A DNA stretch of 46,176 nt from an uncultured Oscillospiraceae bacterium (GCA_900554535.1 USIA01000003.1:1-46176), one strand, 5' to 3'; shown: positions 1 to 8,426, numbered from the stretch's first letter. Translations and numbers: made by a program. The notes: a model not told the origin generated them from the letters alone.

Positions 1-1268
1 AAACTTGCAGCACCGGTGGGGGAGAATGGCCTGCCGTTCCCGACGGAGAAGGAAATCTGTTTGGACCGGCTGACGACCTCGAAATCATAATAGCTGCCAA
101 CCGTTGCGCTGGCGGCATCATCCTGTTCGCACCAGAAAGGCCCGCTGCTGTCTGTCTTGGAGCCGACTGCAATGGAAAATACTTTGGAACTTTTGCCGTT
201 GACCGACACATAGACGCCTGTGCAGCCCGGCGCCTGGGTATCAATTCGATAGGTATAAGTCGTCTTTCCGTTTGCCTGTTCGGTCTTCACAACTGTCGTT
301 TGGCCGACGCTGCCGTTGCCGAGATTGAAGGTGACCGCATTTGCAGAGTTGCTGGTGACCTGAAAGGTAAAGCTGTGACCAACCGTGCGGTAGATGGAGG
401 AGGTATTGTCACATGTAAACGAAGAATCCGTCGGAGTTGACGTTCCGGAATCTTGGACACGGCAGTCAAATGGCAGGTAGGACACTCCATTGACCTGCAC
501 ATAGACGCCGGTTTGTCCAGCCTTCAATCCCGTTACGCTGAAGGTGTAGACCTTCTGCCCGCTGCTGTTTGTGGTGGCAGGTTTTGCACTGGTGGACAAG
601 ACAGAACCATTGCCGACGATAAAGGTGATCTGATCCTCCGGATTGGTAGAGGTGACTGTAAAGGTATAAGACTTTCCTTTTTCTATGGTCACCAGTTGAT
701 AGTTGCTGGAGGTATACACCTGGTCGGTTACGCGCAGCACAAAGACTTTGATACCGTCGATATAGACGCCGCTGGCTTGTCCGGGATTGCCGGCAGCTAC
801 CACGGCGAAAACGGCCTTTTTTGTCCCCGAGTCGTAAAAAGAACTCACTCGCGTGGAAGCAACGGAGCCATAGCCTGCAGTAAGATTCGGCGATGAATCA
901 CTGATAACGGTAAAGTATAGCATGCCCGTCTTCGGCATGGTGAAAACCGTCTCTGGATCTGTAACCTCTTTCCCGTTTACAAAAACCTGGAAATGTGAAT
1001 TGGCGGCTTTTGCTACTCCCGCTTGGCTGGAAGCAGTGTCCGAGCTGGTCGAAGCCGCACGGGCCATTGCGCCTTCACTGGAAACGGGCTCGTTGGGCGC
1101 ACTGCTGGAAACAGCGCTGGAGGATGACGCGCTGCTGGAGGCAGTACTGCTTTCCGGCGGCTGTCCTCCATCTTCTGCAAAGGCGGTCAGCGCGCAAGCA
1201 CAAAGCACCGCTGCCGCTACCCCGGAACAGAGCAGGCGCCACAGCACTGCTCGGAATTTTTTCGTCAT
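1..1268 (-). CDS. Secreted Ig-like repeat protein (C-terminus beyond window)
   Basis: An open minus-strand frame starts at ATG 1268 and runs without a stop off the left edge (at least 422 residues). A GGGAGG ribosome site lies 7-8 bases before the ATG. The N-terminus is a classic signal peptide: a few Lys/Arg, a hydrophobic stretch, then a cleavage-like AFA-E near residue 32. A Ser/Ala-rich linker follows (about 33-85). After it come about 90-residue repeats, three complete and a fourth cut by the edge. They share an FTVTS-type strand, a GNGSV-like turn and a GVYVxVNG-like strand. The pattern suggests tandem Ig-like beta-sandwich domains of an exported, cell-wall or extracellular protein. No enzyme motif is visible, and any anchor would lie in the missing part. 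The plus-strand reading frames over this interval are shadows. Confidence 0.8.
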   Translation of the reverse strand, partial: MTKKFRAVLWRLLCSGVAAAVLCACALTAFAEDGGQPPESSTASSSASSSSAVSSSAPNEPVSSEGAMARAASTSSDTASSQAGVAKAANSHFQVFVNGKEVTDPETVFTMPKTGMLYFTVISDSSPNLTAGYGSVASTRVSSFYDSGTKKAVFAVVAAGNPGQASGVYIDGIKVFVLRVTDQVYTSSNYQLVTIEKGKSYTFTVTSTNPEDQITFIVGNGSVLSTSAKPATTNSSGQKVYTFSVTGLKAGQTGVYVQVNGVSYLPFDCRVQDSGTSTPTDSSFTCDNTSSIYRTVGHSFTFQVTSNSANAVTFNLGNGSVGQTTVVKTEQANGKTTYTYRIDTQAPGCTGVYVSVNGKSSKVFSIAVGSKTDSSGPFWCEQDDAASATVGSYYDFEVVSRSKQISFSVGNGRPFSPTGAAS

Positions 1269-1316
1269 GAAGTGACCTCCCTGTGGCAAAATAGAGTTAG
1301 ATATTTAGAAATGTAG

Positions 1317-1406
1317 AAATGCAAACGCATTTTTATGATAACAGGATTGTAACTTTTTTGCAAGTCCTTGTGCGTAGGCACAAACGTTTGCATTTCACTT
1401 GCATTT
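1317..1406. promoter_or_regulatory. Repeated TTGCATTT sites in divergent promoter region
   Basis: The octamer TTGCATTT occurs on the plus strand at 1388-1395 and 1399-1406 (11 bases apart, one helical turn), and its complement AAATGCAA at 1317-1324. The outer pair extends to an 11-bp perfect inverted repeat, AAATGCAAACG (1317-1327) and CGTTTGCATTT (1385-1395). The sites flank the minus-strand promoter and overlap the probable plus-strand promoter, so one regulator could act on both the repeat protein and sdaAB. The regulator is unknown. Confidence 0.4.
1335..1363 (-). promoter_or_regulatory. Sigma-A promoter of the secreted repeat protein
   Basis: On the minus strand a TTGCAA -35 (1358-1363) is separated by exactly 17 bases from a TATCAT -10 (1335-1340). 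Transcription would start about 60 bases before the ATG at 1268. Confidence 0.6.
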
Positions 1407-1427
1407 TAAGAGAAAACAGTGTACGCT
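1399..1427 (+). promoter_or_regulatory. Possible promoter of sdaAB-sdaAA
   Basis: TTGCAT (1399-1404), a 17-base gap and TACGCT (1422-1427) form a weak sigma-A-like promoter 33 bases before the sdaAB start. The -35 coincides with one of the TTGCATTT repeats. Confidence 0.35.
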
Positions 1428-1459
1428 CTTAAAAGAGAGATTAAAGGAGGTGGCCCACT

Positions 1460-2122
1460 TTGCATTTGTTTGATATTTTAGGCCCCGTCATGGTCGGACC
1501 TTCCAGTTCACATACAGCTGGAGCCGTCAGAATCGGTTTGGTGGCGCGCCGGTTATTGGGCGGCCAACCGGTACATGCGCAGATTTTGCTGCATGGTTCG
1601 TTTGCCAGTACAGGCAGTGGGCATGGCACAGACCGTGCCATTGTAGCGGGACTGCTCGGCATGCAGCCGGATGATTTGCGCATCCCACAGAGCTTTTCTG
1701 TGGCTGAGGAACACGGATTGAATTTTACTATGGGCACAGTCCATCTGCGTGGGGCGCACCCCAATACTGCTTGTCTGAAGTTGGAGGACAAGGAAGGCCG
1801 CAAGCTGGAAATTGTGGCCTCTTCCCTGGGCGGCGGCCGGATCCGCGTCTGTCAGATTGACGGGATTGAGACGAATTTTTCCGGCGAATACAATACGCTG
1901 GTTGTTCATAACCTGGACCAGCCTGGCCATGTGGCGCAGGTTACCACCATTCTGGCACAACGGAATGTCAATATCGCCACGATGCAGCTTTTCCGCAATT
2001 TGCAGGGTGGGTATGCCGTAATGGTTATCGAATGCGATCAGCAGATTCCGGATGATCTGATTGACTGGCTCGAAAAGCTGGATGGCATTATTAAGGTATC
2101 TTATCTGAACCTGGACGCATAA
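1460..2122 (+). CDS. sdaAB: L-serine dehydratase, iron-sulfur-dependent, beta subunit
   Basis: This 220-residue protein is the beta subunit of the two-subunit [4Fe-4S] L-serine ammonia-lyase, which converts L-serine to pyruvate and ammonia in the cytoplasm. The N-terminal half has the family's GPSSSHTAGAVR substrate-binding segment (about residues 13-24) and a GSGHGTDRA segment near residue 52. The C-terminal part (about 145-220) is an ACT domain, the usual regulatory module of Firmicute beta subunits. The start is TTG at 1460, supported by an AAAGGAGG site ending 9 bases upstream and by alignment of MHLFDILGPVM with the family N-terminus. The alpha subunit follows after 12 bases, so the two are co-translated. 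The length is normal. Confidence 0.93.
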   Translation: MHLFDILGPVMVGPSSSHTAGAVRIGLVARRLLGGQPVHAQILLHGSFASTGSGHGTDRAIVAGLLGMQPDDLRIPQSFSVAEEHGLNFTMGTVHLRGAHPNTACLKLEDKEGRKLEIVASSLGGGRIRVCQIDGIETNFSGEYNTLVVHNLDQPGHVAQVTTILAQRNVNIATMQLFRNLQGGYAVMVIECDQQIPDDLIDWLEKLDGIIKVSYLNLDA

Positions 2123-2134
2123 GGAGGTACGGCC

Positions 2135-3019
2135 ATGGCATATTACGCAATTCAGCAGATTTTGGAGGATGCCCGCACTCATCAGATGCCTTTATGGGAA
2201 ACCATCTTGATGGACGACGTGCTTGCACAAAAAGGCGACCGGGAAACGTCCCTGCGGCAAATGCACCACCTGTGGGCAGTCATGCAGGAAACCAGCCGGA
2301 CATACCAGGCGGGAGACCGTTCCAACAGCGGTTTGGTTGGCGGAGACGCGGCCCGCGTGCAGGCAGCATCCCAGCAGGGTGTTTTGATTGGCGGCGATTT
2401 CATCCAGGCGGTGATTATTGAAGCGCTGCGTACCAGTGAGTGCAATGCCTGTATGAAACGCATCGTTGCTGCTCCGACGGCCGGTTCCTGCGGCGTCCTC
2501 CCCGCTGTGCTGATTCCAACGGCAAAATGGGACAAACTCCCGGATGACCGCGTCGTCGAGTCACTATATGTGGCGGCCGGCTTTGGACAAGTCGTTGCCG
2601 CACGCGCATCCATCGCGGGTGCGCAGGGTGGGTGTCAGGCAGAGGTCGGGGCAGCATCCGCCATGGCGGCGGCCGCTCTGACCTATCTTAAGGGCGGCAC
2701 CGATGTCATGTGTAGCCACGCATTTGCGATGGCGCTCAGTGGCCTGCTTGGCCTTGTCTGTGACCCGGTGGCGGGTTTGGTAGAGGTGCCCTGTGTGCAG
2801 CGCAATGTAACGGGCGCTCTCAACGCCGTCGGCTGTGCCAATATGGCGCTCGCCGGGGTTGTCTGCCGTATCCCGGCGGATGAAGTGATCGACGCCATGG
2901 GCGAAATCGGCGACAAGATGCCCGCAGAGTTGCGGGAAACCGGCCGCGGTGGCTTGGCCGCCACGCCAACCGGCCAGGCGATTGCCCAGAAACTCCTGCA
3001 AAAAGTAGTGGAGATGTAA
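2135..3019 (+). CDS. sdaAA: L-serine dehydratase, iron-sulfur-dependent, alpha subunit
   Basis: The 294-residue catalytic alpha subunit pairs with SdaAB. It carries the expected cysteine-bearing segments for the labile [4Fe-4S] cluster and active site: the ECNACMKRIVAAPTAGSCG region (about residues 96-114), GAQGGCQAEVGAASAM (about 163-178) and DPVAGLVEVPC (about 212-222). A GGAGG site precedes ATG 2135. Oxygen sensitivity is a family property that fits the anaerobic context. The gene is last in its transcript and is followed at once by a strong hairpin terminator. Length and motifs are typical and nothing is missing. Confidence 0.95.
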   Translation: MAYYAIQQILEDARTHQMPLWETILMDDVLAQKGDRETSLRQMHHLWAVMQETSRTYQAGDRSNSGLVGGDAARVQAASQQGVLIGGDFIQAVIIEALRTSECNACMKRIVAAPTAGSCGVLPAVLIPTAKWDKLPDDRVVESLYVAAGFGQVVAARASIAGAQGGCQAEVGAASAMAAAALTYLKGGTDVMCSHAFAMALSGLLGLVCDPVAGLVEVPCVQRNVTGALNAVGCANMALAGVVCRIPADEVIDAMGEIGDKMPAELRETGRGGLAATPTGQAIAQKLLQKVVEM

Positions 3020-3021
3020 AA

Positions 3022-3066
3022 GGCGCCCGATACGATTTTCTGCAAACCGTATCGGGCGCCTTTTTC
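3022..3066 (+). terminator. Bidirectional intrinsic terminator after sdaAA
   Basis: A perfect 14-bp stem (3022-3035 with 3049-3062) with a 13-base loop is followed by a T run. On the minus strand the same stem is followed by TTTTAC, so it can also end the convergent permease transcript stopping at 3084. Confidence 0.9.
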
Positions 3067-3083
3067 CTGTATTCAGGAAGAAG

Positions 3084-5147
3084 TTATGCTTTCTTTTCCC
3101 GGATCATGCCACGGCAACCAAAATACGTGGCGATAAAATAGATTCCGTATACGACGATCACGATGCTTGCTGTGGTCAAAATATAAGGCAGCGTGGAAAT
3201 CATCCGCATTGCGTGCAAAAATTGATTGATGATCGTTAAACCGACGATGCTGTGAATGACAGCCAATGCCAGTGGCAGCAGAAAATAGATTGCAATCTGC
3301 TTGAAAAGGGCACCCTGGATCAGGCCCGGCTCTGCGCCCAGTTTGCGTAGGAGATTGTAGCGGACAACGTTGTCACTTGCCTCAGACAGCTGCTGGATTG
3401 CCAAAACGGCGGCACCTGCAATTAGGAAGGTAAAGCCAAGGTAGATGGCCAGATAGGTGGCTGTGACCTTGATACTATTGGAGGATTCATACATGTCCGT
3501 GCGCGTGAATCCCTCCAGTTCAACCTTTTTGTCGTTTGTCACTACACCAAGCGCATTGTCAACCTGCTCTGTAGAAAGGTCGGGCTTATATTGCATGTTC
3601 AGCGCCACAGAAGAAACCGGCAGGCCTTTGACCGCGTTGTCCGGAATGACGGCAACCCCATCGTCCGTGCTCGCAGAACTGGTGGCGATATTCGTGTCCA
3701 CCACCTCTTGATTTAGTGCCTTTAGCGTTTGACCGTTGATTTGCAGTGTGCCGTTATGCTGCAGGAAGTAATCAAATGTTTTTTGAGTCATGGCTGAACC
3801 GAGTAAACAGAACTGGTTGTCTTTCAGCGAGATGGTCTGTTGCCCGTTCATCTGCATGATCTTGTTGTAATCCGACTGGGTGATGAAGCTCAGCTTGAGG
3901 TAGGAAGGTGTAACGCCTCCGTTTTGGGCCGTGACCTTCCCGGACTGCTCTTTCAAGGCTTTTGTATAGTCGTTTGTCGGCGCCCCGTCCAAAATAAGAT
4001 CTGTCAATAATACCGGGCCGGTATATACATTGTACTCCGCATAGGAAGCGGCATATTGATGGATATCAAAGCCGTATTGCTGCAAGGTATCCACAATGTT
4101 GGCTTTTTGGGTCGAAGCGTCATTCGGATCTGCAAAGTAGCGATCCACGAATGCGTTGGGAATCATGACTGTGGCACTGTAGGGCGTGGAATTTTTTAGG
4201 TCGGCCGACATGAAATTTGCGATGCCAATGCCGCCGGATAGTGTGCAGATGGTAAGAAATAGCATCAGACAAATGACGGACAGTGAGACAAACGTTGTGT
4301 TGATACGGCTGTTGATCTGCCGCATCACAAACATATTCAGCCCCTTGTAATAGAAGTGCCTGCTATGCTGCAGCACCCGCAGCAAAAAGCCGGAAAGCGA
4401 AAAAAAGAACAGCAGTGTGCCCACACAGCCGAGCACAACGGGGATGGGCCCCATATCCATCAGGCCTTTACTGACTGCCTGGTAGTAAGCGTATGCCAGC
4501 ATGACCACAGCAGCTGCAAACGCGATGATGGACACCGCACCGTTTCGGAAACGTGGCTTTTCGTTTTCCTGAGCGCCGTGGATCAGGTCGATCAGCTTAA
4601 GCCGTGCGATCGTGATGAAATTAAATACAATGACAACCAGGAAGATGACGCCAAAGCAGAGTACCGTCTTCCCCACCGCGTCGGCAGAGAAGGTGAAGGA
4701 GTACTTTGTCAATTTGACTTCGAACAGCGTGGCCGTCACAACGCTCATTGCCTGTGAGACAAACACGCCGACCACAATGCCAACCACAAGCGCAAGCACA
4801 CCGACAATCAGCGTTTCCAGCATCAGCAGAATGGAAACGCGGTTTTGCCTCATGCCAAGCATCAAGTAGATACCAACCTCTTTTTTGCGGCGTTTGACCA
4901 GAAAATTATTGGCGTAAACAACAAGAAAGCCCAGCACAACCGCAACAAAGACAGAAAAATAACTGATACTGGTGGTCAGTATTTGCAAGGATTTTTGTGT
5001 GGATTCCGATACCTCCAGCATGGCTTGCTGGCTTTGGATCGAATTGAAGACATAGAACATGCAAACTGTGAACATCAAGGTCAGAAAATAGATCGAATAA
5101 TCCTTAAAGCTTTTGTGCACATTTTTAAAAGCTAATTTACAGAACAT
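3084..5147 (-). CDS. BceB-type ABC transporter permease (FtsX fold)
   Basis: This 687-residue integral membrane protein has the BceB/VraG layout. One TM segment lies near the N-terminus, then a cluster of TM segments with an FtsX-like domain. A large extracytoplasmic domain (about residues 300-530) and a second FtsX-like TM bundle at the C-terminus complete it. Family members remove or sense antimicrobial peptides such as bacitracin with their ATPase. The start chosen is ATG 5147 (MFCKLAFKNVHKSFKDYS), which matches family N-termini and has a GGGAGGTG site. The longer frame back to 5294 lies inside the ATPase gene and reads as non-family sequence. The real start overlaps the ATPase stop by 11 bases, implying translational coupling. 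The substrate cannot be told from sequence. Confidence 0.88.
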   Translation of the reverse strand: MFCKLAFKNVHKSFKDYSIYFLTLMFTVCMFYVFNSIQSQQAMLEVSESTQKSLQILTTSISYFSVFVAVVLGFLVVYANNFLVKRRKKEVGIYLMLGMRQNRVSILLMLETLIVGVLALVVGIVVGVFVSQAMSVVTATLFEVKLTKYSFTFSADAVGKTVLCFGVIFLVVIVFNFITIARLKLIDLIHGAQENEKPRFRNGAVSIIAFAAAVVMLAYAYYQAVSKGLMDMGPIPVVLGCVGTLLFFFSLSGFLLRVLQHSRHFYYKGLNMFVMRQINSRINTTFVSLSVICLMLFLTICTLSGGIGIANFMSADLKNSTPYSATVMIPNAFVDRYFADPNDASTQKANIVDTLQQYGFDIHQYAASYAEYNVYTGPVLLTDLILDGAPTNDYTKALKEQSGKVTAQNGGVTPSYLKLSFITQSDYNKIMQMNGQQTISLKDNQFCLLGSAMTQKTFDYFLQHNGTLQINGQTLKALNQEVVDTNIATSSASTDDGVAVIPDNAVKGLPVSSVALNMQYKPDLSTEQVDNALGVVTNDKKVELEGFTRTDMYESSNSIKVTATYLAIYLGFTFLIAGAAVLAIQQLSEASDNVVRYNLLRKLGAEPGLIQGALFKQIAIYFLLPLALAVIHSIVGLTIINQFLHAMRMISTLPYILTTASIVIVVYGIYFIATYFGCRGMIREKKA

Positions 5148-5904
5148 CGGAGTTGTCACCTCCCAACAGGGTAACGACCTCGATGATTTTATTGAAAAAC
5201 GTTTTGCGGCTGTCCTCCCCGCGGATGAGCTCATTAAAAAGGCGCCCGTCTTTGATAAATAAAATGCGATGGCAGTAGCTGGCCGTAAACGCATCGTGTG
5301 TGACCATCAGGATCGTGGCGGCGAGCTCTTTGTTGAGCGTTTCGAAGGTTTCCAGAAGCATGCGCGCACTCTTGGAATCCAGGGCGCCCGTGGGCTCATC
5401 GGCCAGCACCAGGACAGGGTTTGTCACGATTGCCCGGGCACTGGCAACACGCTGCTTTTGGCCGCCGGACAACTGGTAGGGATATTTTCCCAGCACATCA
5501 ACGATATTGAGCTTACGCGCAATGCTGCTGACGCGCTTTTTCACTTCCTTGGGCGGCGTTTTGCAAATGGTCAGTGCCAGCGCAATGTTTTCAAAGGCAG
5601 TCAGCGTGTCGAGCAGGTTAAAGTCCTGGAAAATAAAACCCAGCTCTTCCCGGCGGAATTGTGCCAGTTTCTTGCTGCTGAAGGTGGTGATGTCCTTTCC
5701 CTCTACCAGAATATGCCCGGCGGTCGCGCGGTCAATGGTCGAGATGCAGTTAAGCAGCGTTGTTTTGCCACTGCCCGACGCGCCCATAATGCCGATGTAT
5801 TCCCCCTGCTGCACGGAGAAGCTGATGCCGTCAATGGCCTTTGTCAGGTTTCCCTTGTTGCCATAATATTTTTCAAGATTTTGAACCTCTAAGATGCGTT
5901 CCAT
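5137..5904 (-). CDS. BceA-type ABC transporter ATP-binding protein
   Basis: A 255-residue ATPase with Walker A GASGSGKTT (41-49), a Q-loop FQDFNLL, the LSGGQKQRVASARAI signature and a Walker B/D-loop VLVLADEPTGALDS. This is the MacB/BceA class that energises FtsX-fold permeases by mechanotransmission. AAAGGAGC precedes ATG 5904. The permease gene overlaps its 3' end. Upstream lie a putative response-regulator operator and the matching two-component system, an arrangement typical of peptide-antibiotic detoxification modules. Confidence 0.92.
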   Translation of the reverse strand: MERILEVQNLEKYYGNKGNLTKAIDGISFSVQQGEYIGIMGASGSGKTTLLNCISTIDRATAGHILVEGKDITTFSSKKLAQFRREELGFIFQDFNLLDTLTAFENIALALTICKTPPKEVKKRVSSIARKLNIVDVLGKYPYQLSGGQKQRVASARAIVTNPVLVLADEPTGALDSKSARMLLETFETLNKELAATILMVTHDAFTASYCHRILFIKDGRLFNELIRGEDSRKTFFNKIIEVVTLLGGDNSDVL

Positions 5905-5939
5905 GACGAATGCTCCTTTGCTGTTTCGTTTGCCTACTT

Positions 5940-5996
5940 AGTGTAGCACGCAGGCCGGGGTGTCCGCCATGGATTTGCCTTACAGATGGCTTACAG
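5940..5996 (-). promoter_or_regulatory. Probable response-regulator operator and promoter of the ABC genes
   Basis: Two direct repeats read CTGTAAGCC and CTGTAAGGC on the minus strand (5988-5996 and 5977-5985), spaced 11 bases, as expected for tandem binding of an OmpR-family regulator. Downstream is a TACACT -10 (5940-5945), while the expected -35 position (about 5963-5968) shows no TTGACA-like hexamer. This fits activator-dependent transcription of the ATPase-permease pair by the neighbouring regulator. Confidence 0.5.
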
Positions 5997-6010
5997 TTTT
6001 GTCACATTCG

Positions 6011-7015
6011 TCAGATTCGCAAGGTGTGCGAACTTAATGGGAACAGAATGCGCAATGCCGTACCATTTTTGGAGCGCGCCGTCAGGGAAAGCCCCATCTT
6101 ATCGCACAGCTTTTTGCACAGGTACAGCCCGATGCCCGTGGAATTTTGAAATTTGCGGCCATTGTCCCCGGTAAAGCCTTTTTCAAAGATGCGGCCGATG
6201 TCCTGCGATGGAATCCCAATGCCATTGTCGGATACCGTCAGCACCATTGCTTCGGCTAACTTTTCCCCGGAAAAGCGTAGAATGGGATGCGTTTGGCGAT
6301 ATTGGATACTGTTGCGGATGATCTGACTGAGAATAAAGGAAAGCCATTTGGGATCGGTAAACACAGAGAGGCCCAGGTTCTCTTTTTGAATGGAAAACCC
6401 AGTCTGGATGAGTGCGCGCGCATTTTGCCTGACAGCCCGGTCCACGAGATCCTCCAGCGTACAAGCGCGGATGGCATAGTCCTTTTCCACCCCGTTGCTG
6501 CGGGCATAGTAAAGCGCCTGCTCTACTAGGCTGTCGATGCGTTGCAACTCCTGCTCCAGGCTGCGCGTCAGCGGCGAGCGGTTGTTTTCGCACAGCAGAT
6601 TTGCCGCGGCGATGGGGGTCTTGATCTCGTGCACCCAGGTCTCGATATAGTCCCGGTAATCCAACATCTGGTGGCGGTATGCTGCGATCGAGTCGGCCAT
6701 GGACTTTCCCGTTTCCTGGAGAATCTCATACAATGTGTCTCCTTCCGCAAATCCTGGTTTTTCCAGAATTTCGCTGAGCAGATGCTTTTGGTCGAGCGTG
6801 TCCAGTTGCATTTCGGCGTCCTGATAAAACCGGCGCCGCCGGCGGTAGTCCACCCAGCAGCCGACGCCGTAGACCAGCAGAAGAATACTCCCCAAAAATA
6901 AAATGGCGCTCAGTGGGACTGCCATCACATATAAAAAGAAGCCGGAAAATGCAATGGCGCAGAGCATGCAGAGAATCTGCCAGATGTGATCGCGCCCATA
7001 TTGCCGCGCGTTCAT
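6011..7015 (-). CDS. BceS-type intramembrane-sensing histidine kinase
   Basis: A 334-residue kinase with two TM helices (about 12-31 and 34-54) joined by an extremely short external loop, so it lacks an extracellular sensor domain. That is the BceS/LiaS-like pattern in which the ABC permease itself supplies the signal. The H-box is WVHEIKTPI with phosphorylatable His129; an N-box around SQIIRNSIQYR, DNGIGIP and GIGLYLCKKL ATP-binding motifs follow. It overlaps the response-regulator stop by ATGA. The ABC genes lie just downstream on the same strand, separated by 106 bases that hold the operator. Confidence 0.9.
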   Translation of the reverse strand: MNARQYGRDHIWQILCMLCAIAFSGFFLYVMAVPLSAILFLGSILLLVYGVGCWVDYRRRRRFYQDAEMQLDTLDQKHLLSEILEKPGFAEGDTLYEILQETGKSMADSIAAYRHQMLDYRDYIETWVHEIKTPIAAANLLCENNRSPLTRSLEQELQRIDSLVEQALYYARSNGVEKDYAIRACTLEDLVDRAVRQNARALIQTGFSIQKENLGLSVFTDPKWLSFILSQIIRNSIQYRQTHPILRFSGEKLAEAMVLTVSDNGIGIPSQDIGRIFEKGFTGDNGRKFQNSTGIGLYLCKKLCDKMGLSLTARSKNGTALRILFPLSSHTLRI

Positions 7016-7677
7016 ATCTGATACCCCTGCCCGCGCCTTGTCACCAGATAACCGTGCAGGCCGATCGTTTCGAGCTTTTTGCGCAGGCGGTTCACATTGA
7101 CGGTCAACGTGTTGTCGTCAATAAATTCGTCTGACTGCCACAGTGCATTCATTAAATCTTCACGGGCAACGACTGCGCCCGCATTGTGCAACAACAAATG
7201 CAGAATCTGCTGCTCGTTTTTGGTCAGCGAAACTTCATGCCCGTCATGCATGGCGCTGCCGCGCGACAAGTCCAGCGTGAGTCCGCGGTATTCCAGGCGG
7301 GCACTGTCATCCTTGTGGTAGGTACGCTTCAAAATGGATGCGATGTGCGCCAGCAGAATCTGAGTATTATATGGTTTTGTAATGAAATCATCCGCGCCGA
7401 GATTCATGGCCATCAATTCGTCAAGCTCACTGTCGCTGCTCGTCACAATCAAAATGGGAAGGTCCGAGCGGCTGCGCAGCTCCCGGCAAACCGCAAAGCC
7501 ATCGTAACGCGGCAGGTTAAGATCCAGCAGGACAAGTTGTGGTTTTGCCGCAAGAACGGTTTCTGCAATATCGGTAAAGTCGTCCGTTGTTTGGCAGGCA
7601 TATCCGTATTTTTCCAACAGAATTTGGAGCTCTTCGCGTATTTTTTCTTCGTCCTCCACGATGAAAATCGTGTCCAT
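7012..7677 (-). CDS. OmpR-family response regulator (BceR-like)
   Basis: A 221-residue regulator. The receiver domain has acidic residues at 8-9, phospho-acceptor Asp52 in LVLLDLNLPRYDG and a conserved Lys in FITKPYN. A C-terminal winged helix follows (about 125-221, ending in RLRKKLE-type recognition and RRGQGYQI). ATG 7677 is chosen because MDTIFIVEDEE is the standard family start and AAAGGCGG precedes it; the longer frame to 7755 covers the promoter. It is translationally coupled to the kinase by a 4-base overlap. Its likely target is the CTGTAAG direct repeat before the ABC ATPase. Confidence 0.9.
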   Translation of the reverse strand: MDTIFIVEDEEKIREELQILLEKYGYACQTTDDFTDIAETVLAAKPQLVLLDLNLPRYDGFAVCRELRSRSDLPILIVTSSDSELDELMAMNLGADDFITKPYNTQILLAHIASILKRTYHKDDSARLEYRGLTLDLSRGSAMHDGHEVSLTKNEQQILHLLLHNAGAVVAREDLMNALWQSDEFIDDNTLTVNVNRLRKKLETIGLHGYLVTRRGQGYQI

Positions 7678-7726
7678 GTTGGCAGCCGCCTTTCTTCGTA
7701 AAATCTGTATAGATTCGTTTGTCTTT

Positions 7727-7755
7727 ACCATATCATAAATCGCGCAGAAAGGCAA
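7727..7755 (-). promoter_or_regulatory. Promoter of the two-component genes
   Basis: On the minus strand TTGCCT (7750-7755), 17 bases, TATGGT (7727-7732). It is divergent from the SRAP promoter only a few bases away. Confidence 0.5.
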
Positions 7756-7763
7756 AATACCGT

Positions 7764-7792
7764 TTGAAAAGCACAGCGGTTTATGCTATCGT
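7764..7792 (+). promoter_or_regulatory. Promoter of the SRAP gene
   Basis: TTGAAA (7764-7769), 17-base spacer, TATCGT (7787-7792). The start of transcription would fall only about 10-15 bases before the GGAGGG ribosome site. Confidence 0.55.
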
Positions 7793-7811
7793 ACAAACCG
7801 GAGGGATGAGT

Positions 7812-8426
7812 ATGTGTGGACGATATACGCTGTTTCTGGCCCGGCAGGATGATGGGCAGACACACTTTTTGCGAGAACGCCTGCGGCAGCGATTCCCGGA
7901 TATGCCGCTGCCTGACGGCGACATTTTTCCGGCCTGCAAGGCGCCGATTTATGTACCGGAGCATGGCCGGGCGCGCCTGACCATGGCGCGCTGGGGCATG
8001 CAAACCCCCTATCGAAAAGGACTGATCATCAACGCCCGCGCGGAAACAGCACCCGAAAAGCCGATGTTTCGGGAAAGCCTGTACAACCGGCGGTGTGCCA
8101 TCCCCTGTAATGGGTTTTACGAGTGGTCTCCCCAGAAAGAGCGATATGCCTATACCCTGGCACAGTCCCCCCTCTTTTATCTGGCAGGCCTTTTTACACA
8201 GGAAAAAGACGAGCTTCATTTTGTGATTTTAACGGTTCCTGCCAATGCATCCGTTGCGCCGGTGCATCACCGAATGCCCTTATTGATGTGTCAGGAGACG
8301 GTGCGGACGTGGCTTTTTGATACGCAACGGGCGTTTGCGCTGCTTCGCGCGCCGATGCCCCTGCTGCAAAGCGTCTGTCAGTCACCCACTCATCCGGAAG
8401 GCACAGCCGAACAACTCACATTTTAA
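7812..8426 (+). CDS. SRAP domain protein (YedK/HMCES family)
   Basis: This 204-residue protein belongs to the SRAP family, which protects abasic sites in single-stranded DNA by forming a thiazolidine crosslink through Cys2. The start at ATG 7812 is fixed by that chemistry: after Met removal, Cys2 of MCGRYTLF becomes the N-terminal nucleophile. GGAGGG stands 6-7 bases upstream. The other hallmark residues are visible: Asn in INARAET (near 74), Glu in NGFYEW (near 103) and His in VHHRMPLLM (near 151). Length is close to the bacterial norm. It stands alone, with its own promoter. Confidence 0.92.
   Translation: MCGRYTLFLARQDDGQTHFLRERLRQRFPDMPLPDGDIFPACKAPIYVPEHGRARLTMARWGMQTPYRKGLIINARAETAPEKPMFRESLYNRRCAIPCNGFYEWSPQKERYAYTLAQSPLFYLAGLFTQEKDELHFVILTVPANASVAPVHHRMPLLMCQETVRTWLFDTQRAFALLRAPMPLLQSVCQSPTHPEGTAEQLTF

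Noticed and set aside
453..1275. Plus-strand frames over the left-edge region (147 and 117 codons)
   Set aside because: They are antisense shadows of the minus-strand secreted repeat protein, which has a signal peptide, ribosome site, promoter and clear repeats.
5148..5294. N-terminal extension of the ABC permease
   Set aside because: The extra 49 codons lie inside the ATPase gene and do not resemble permease N-termini; ATG 5147 has a good ribosome site.
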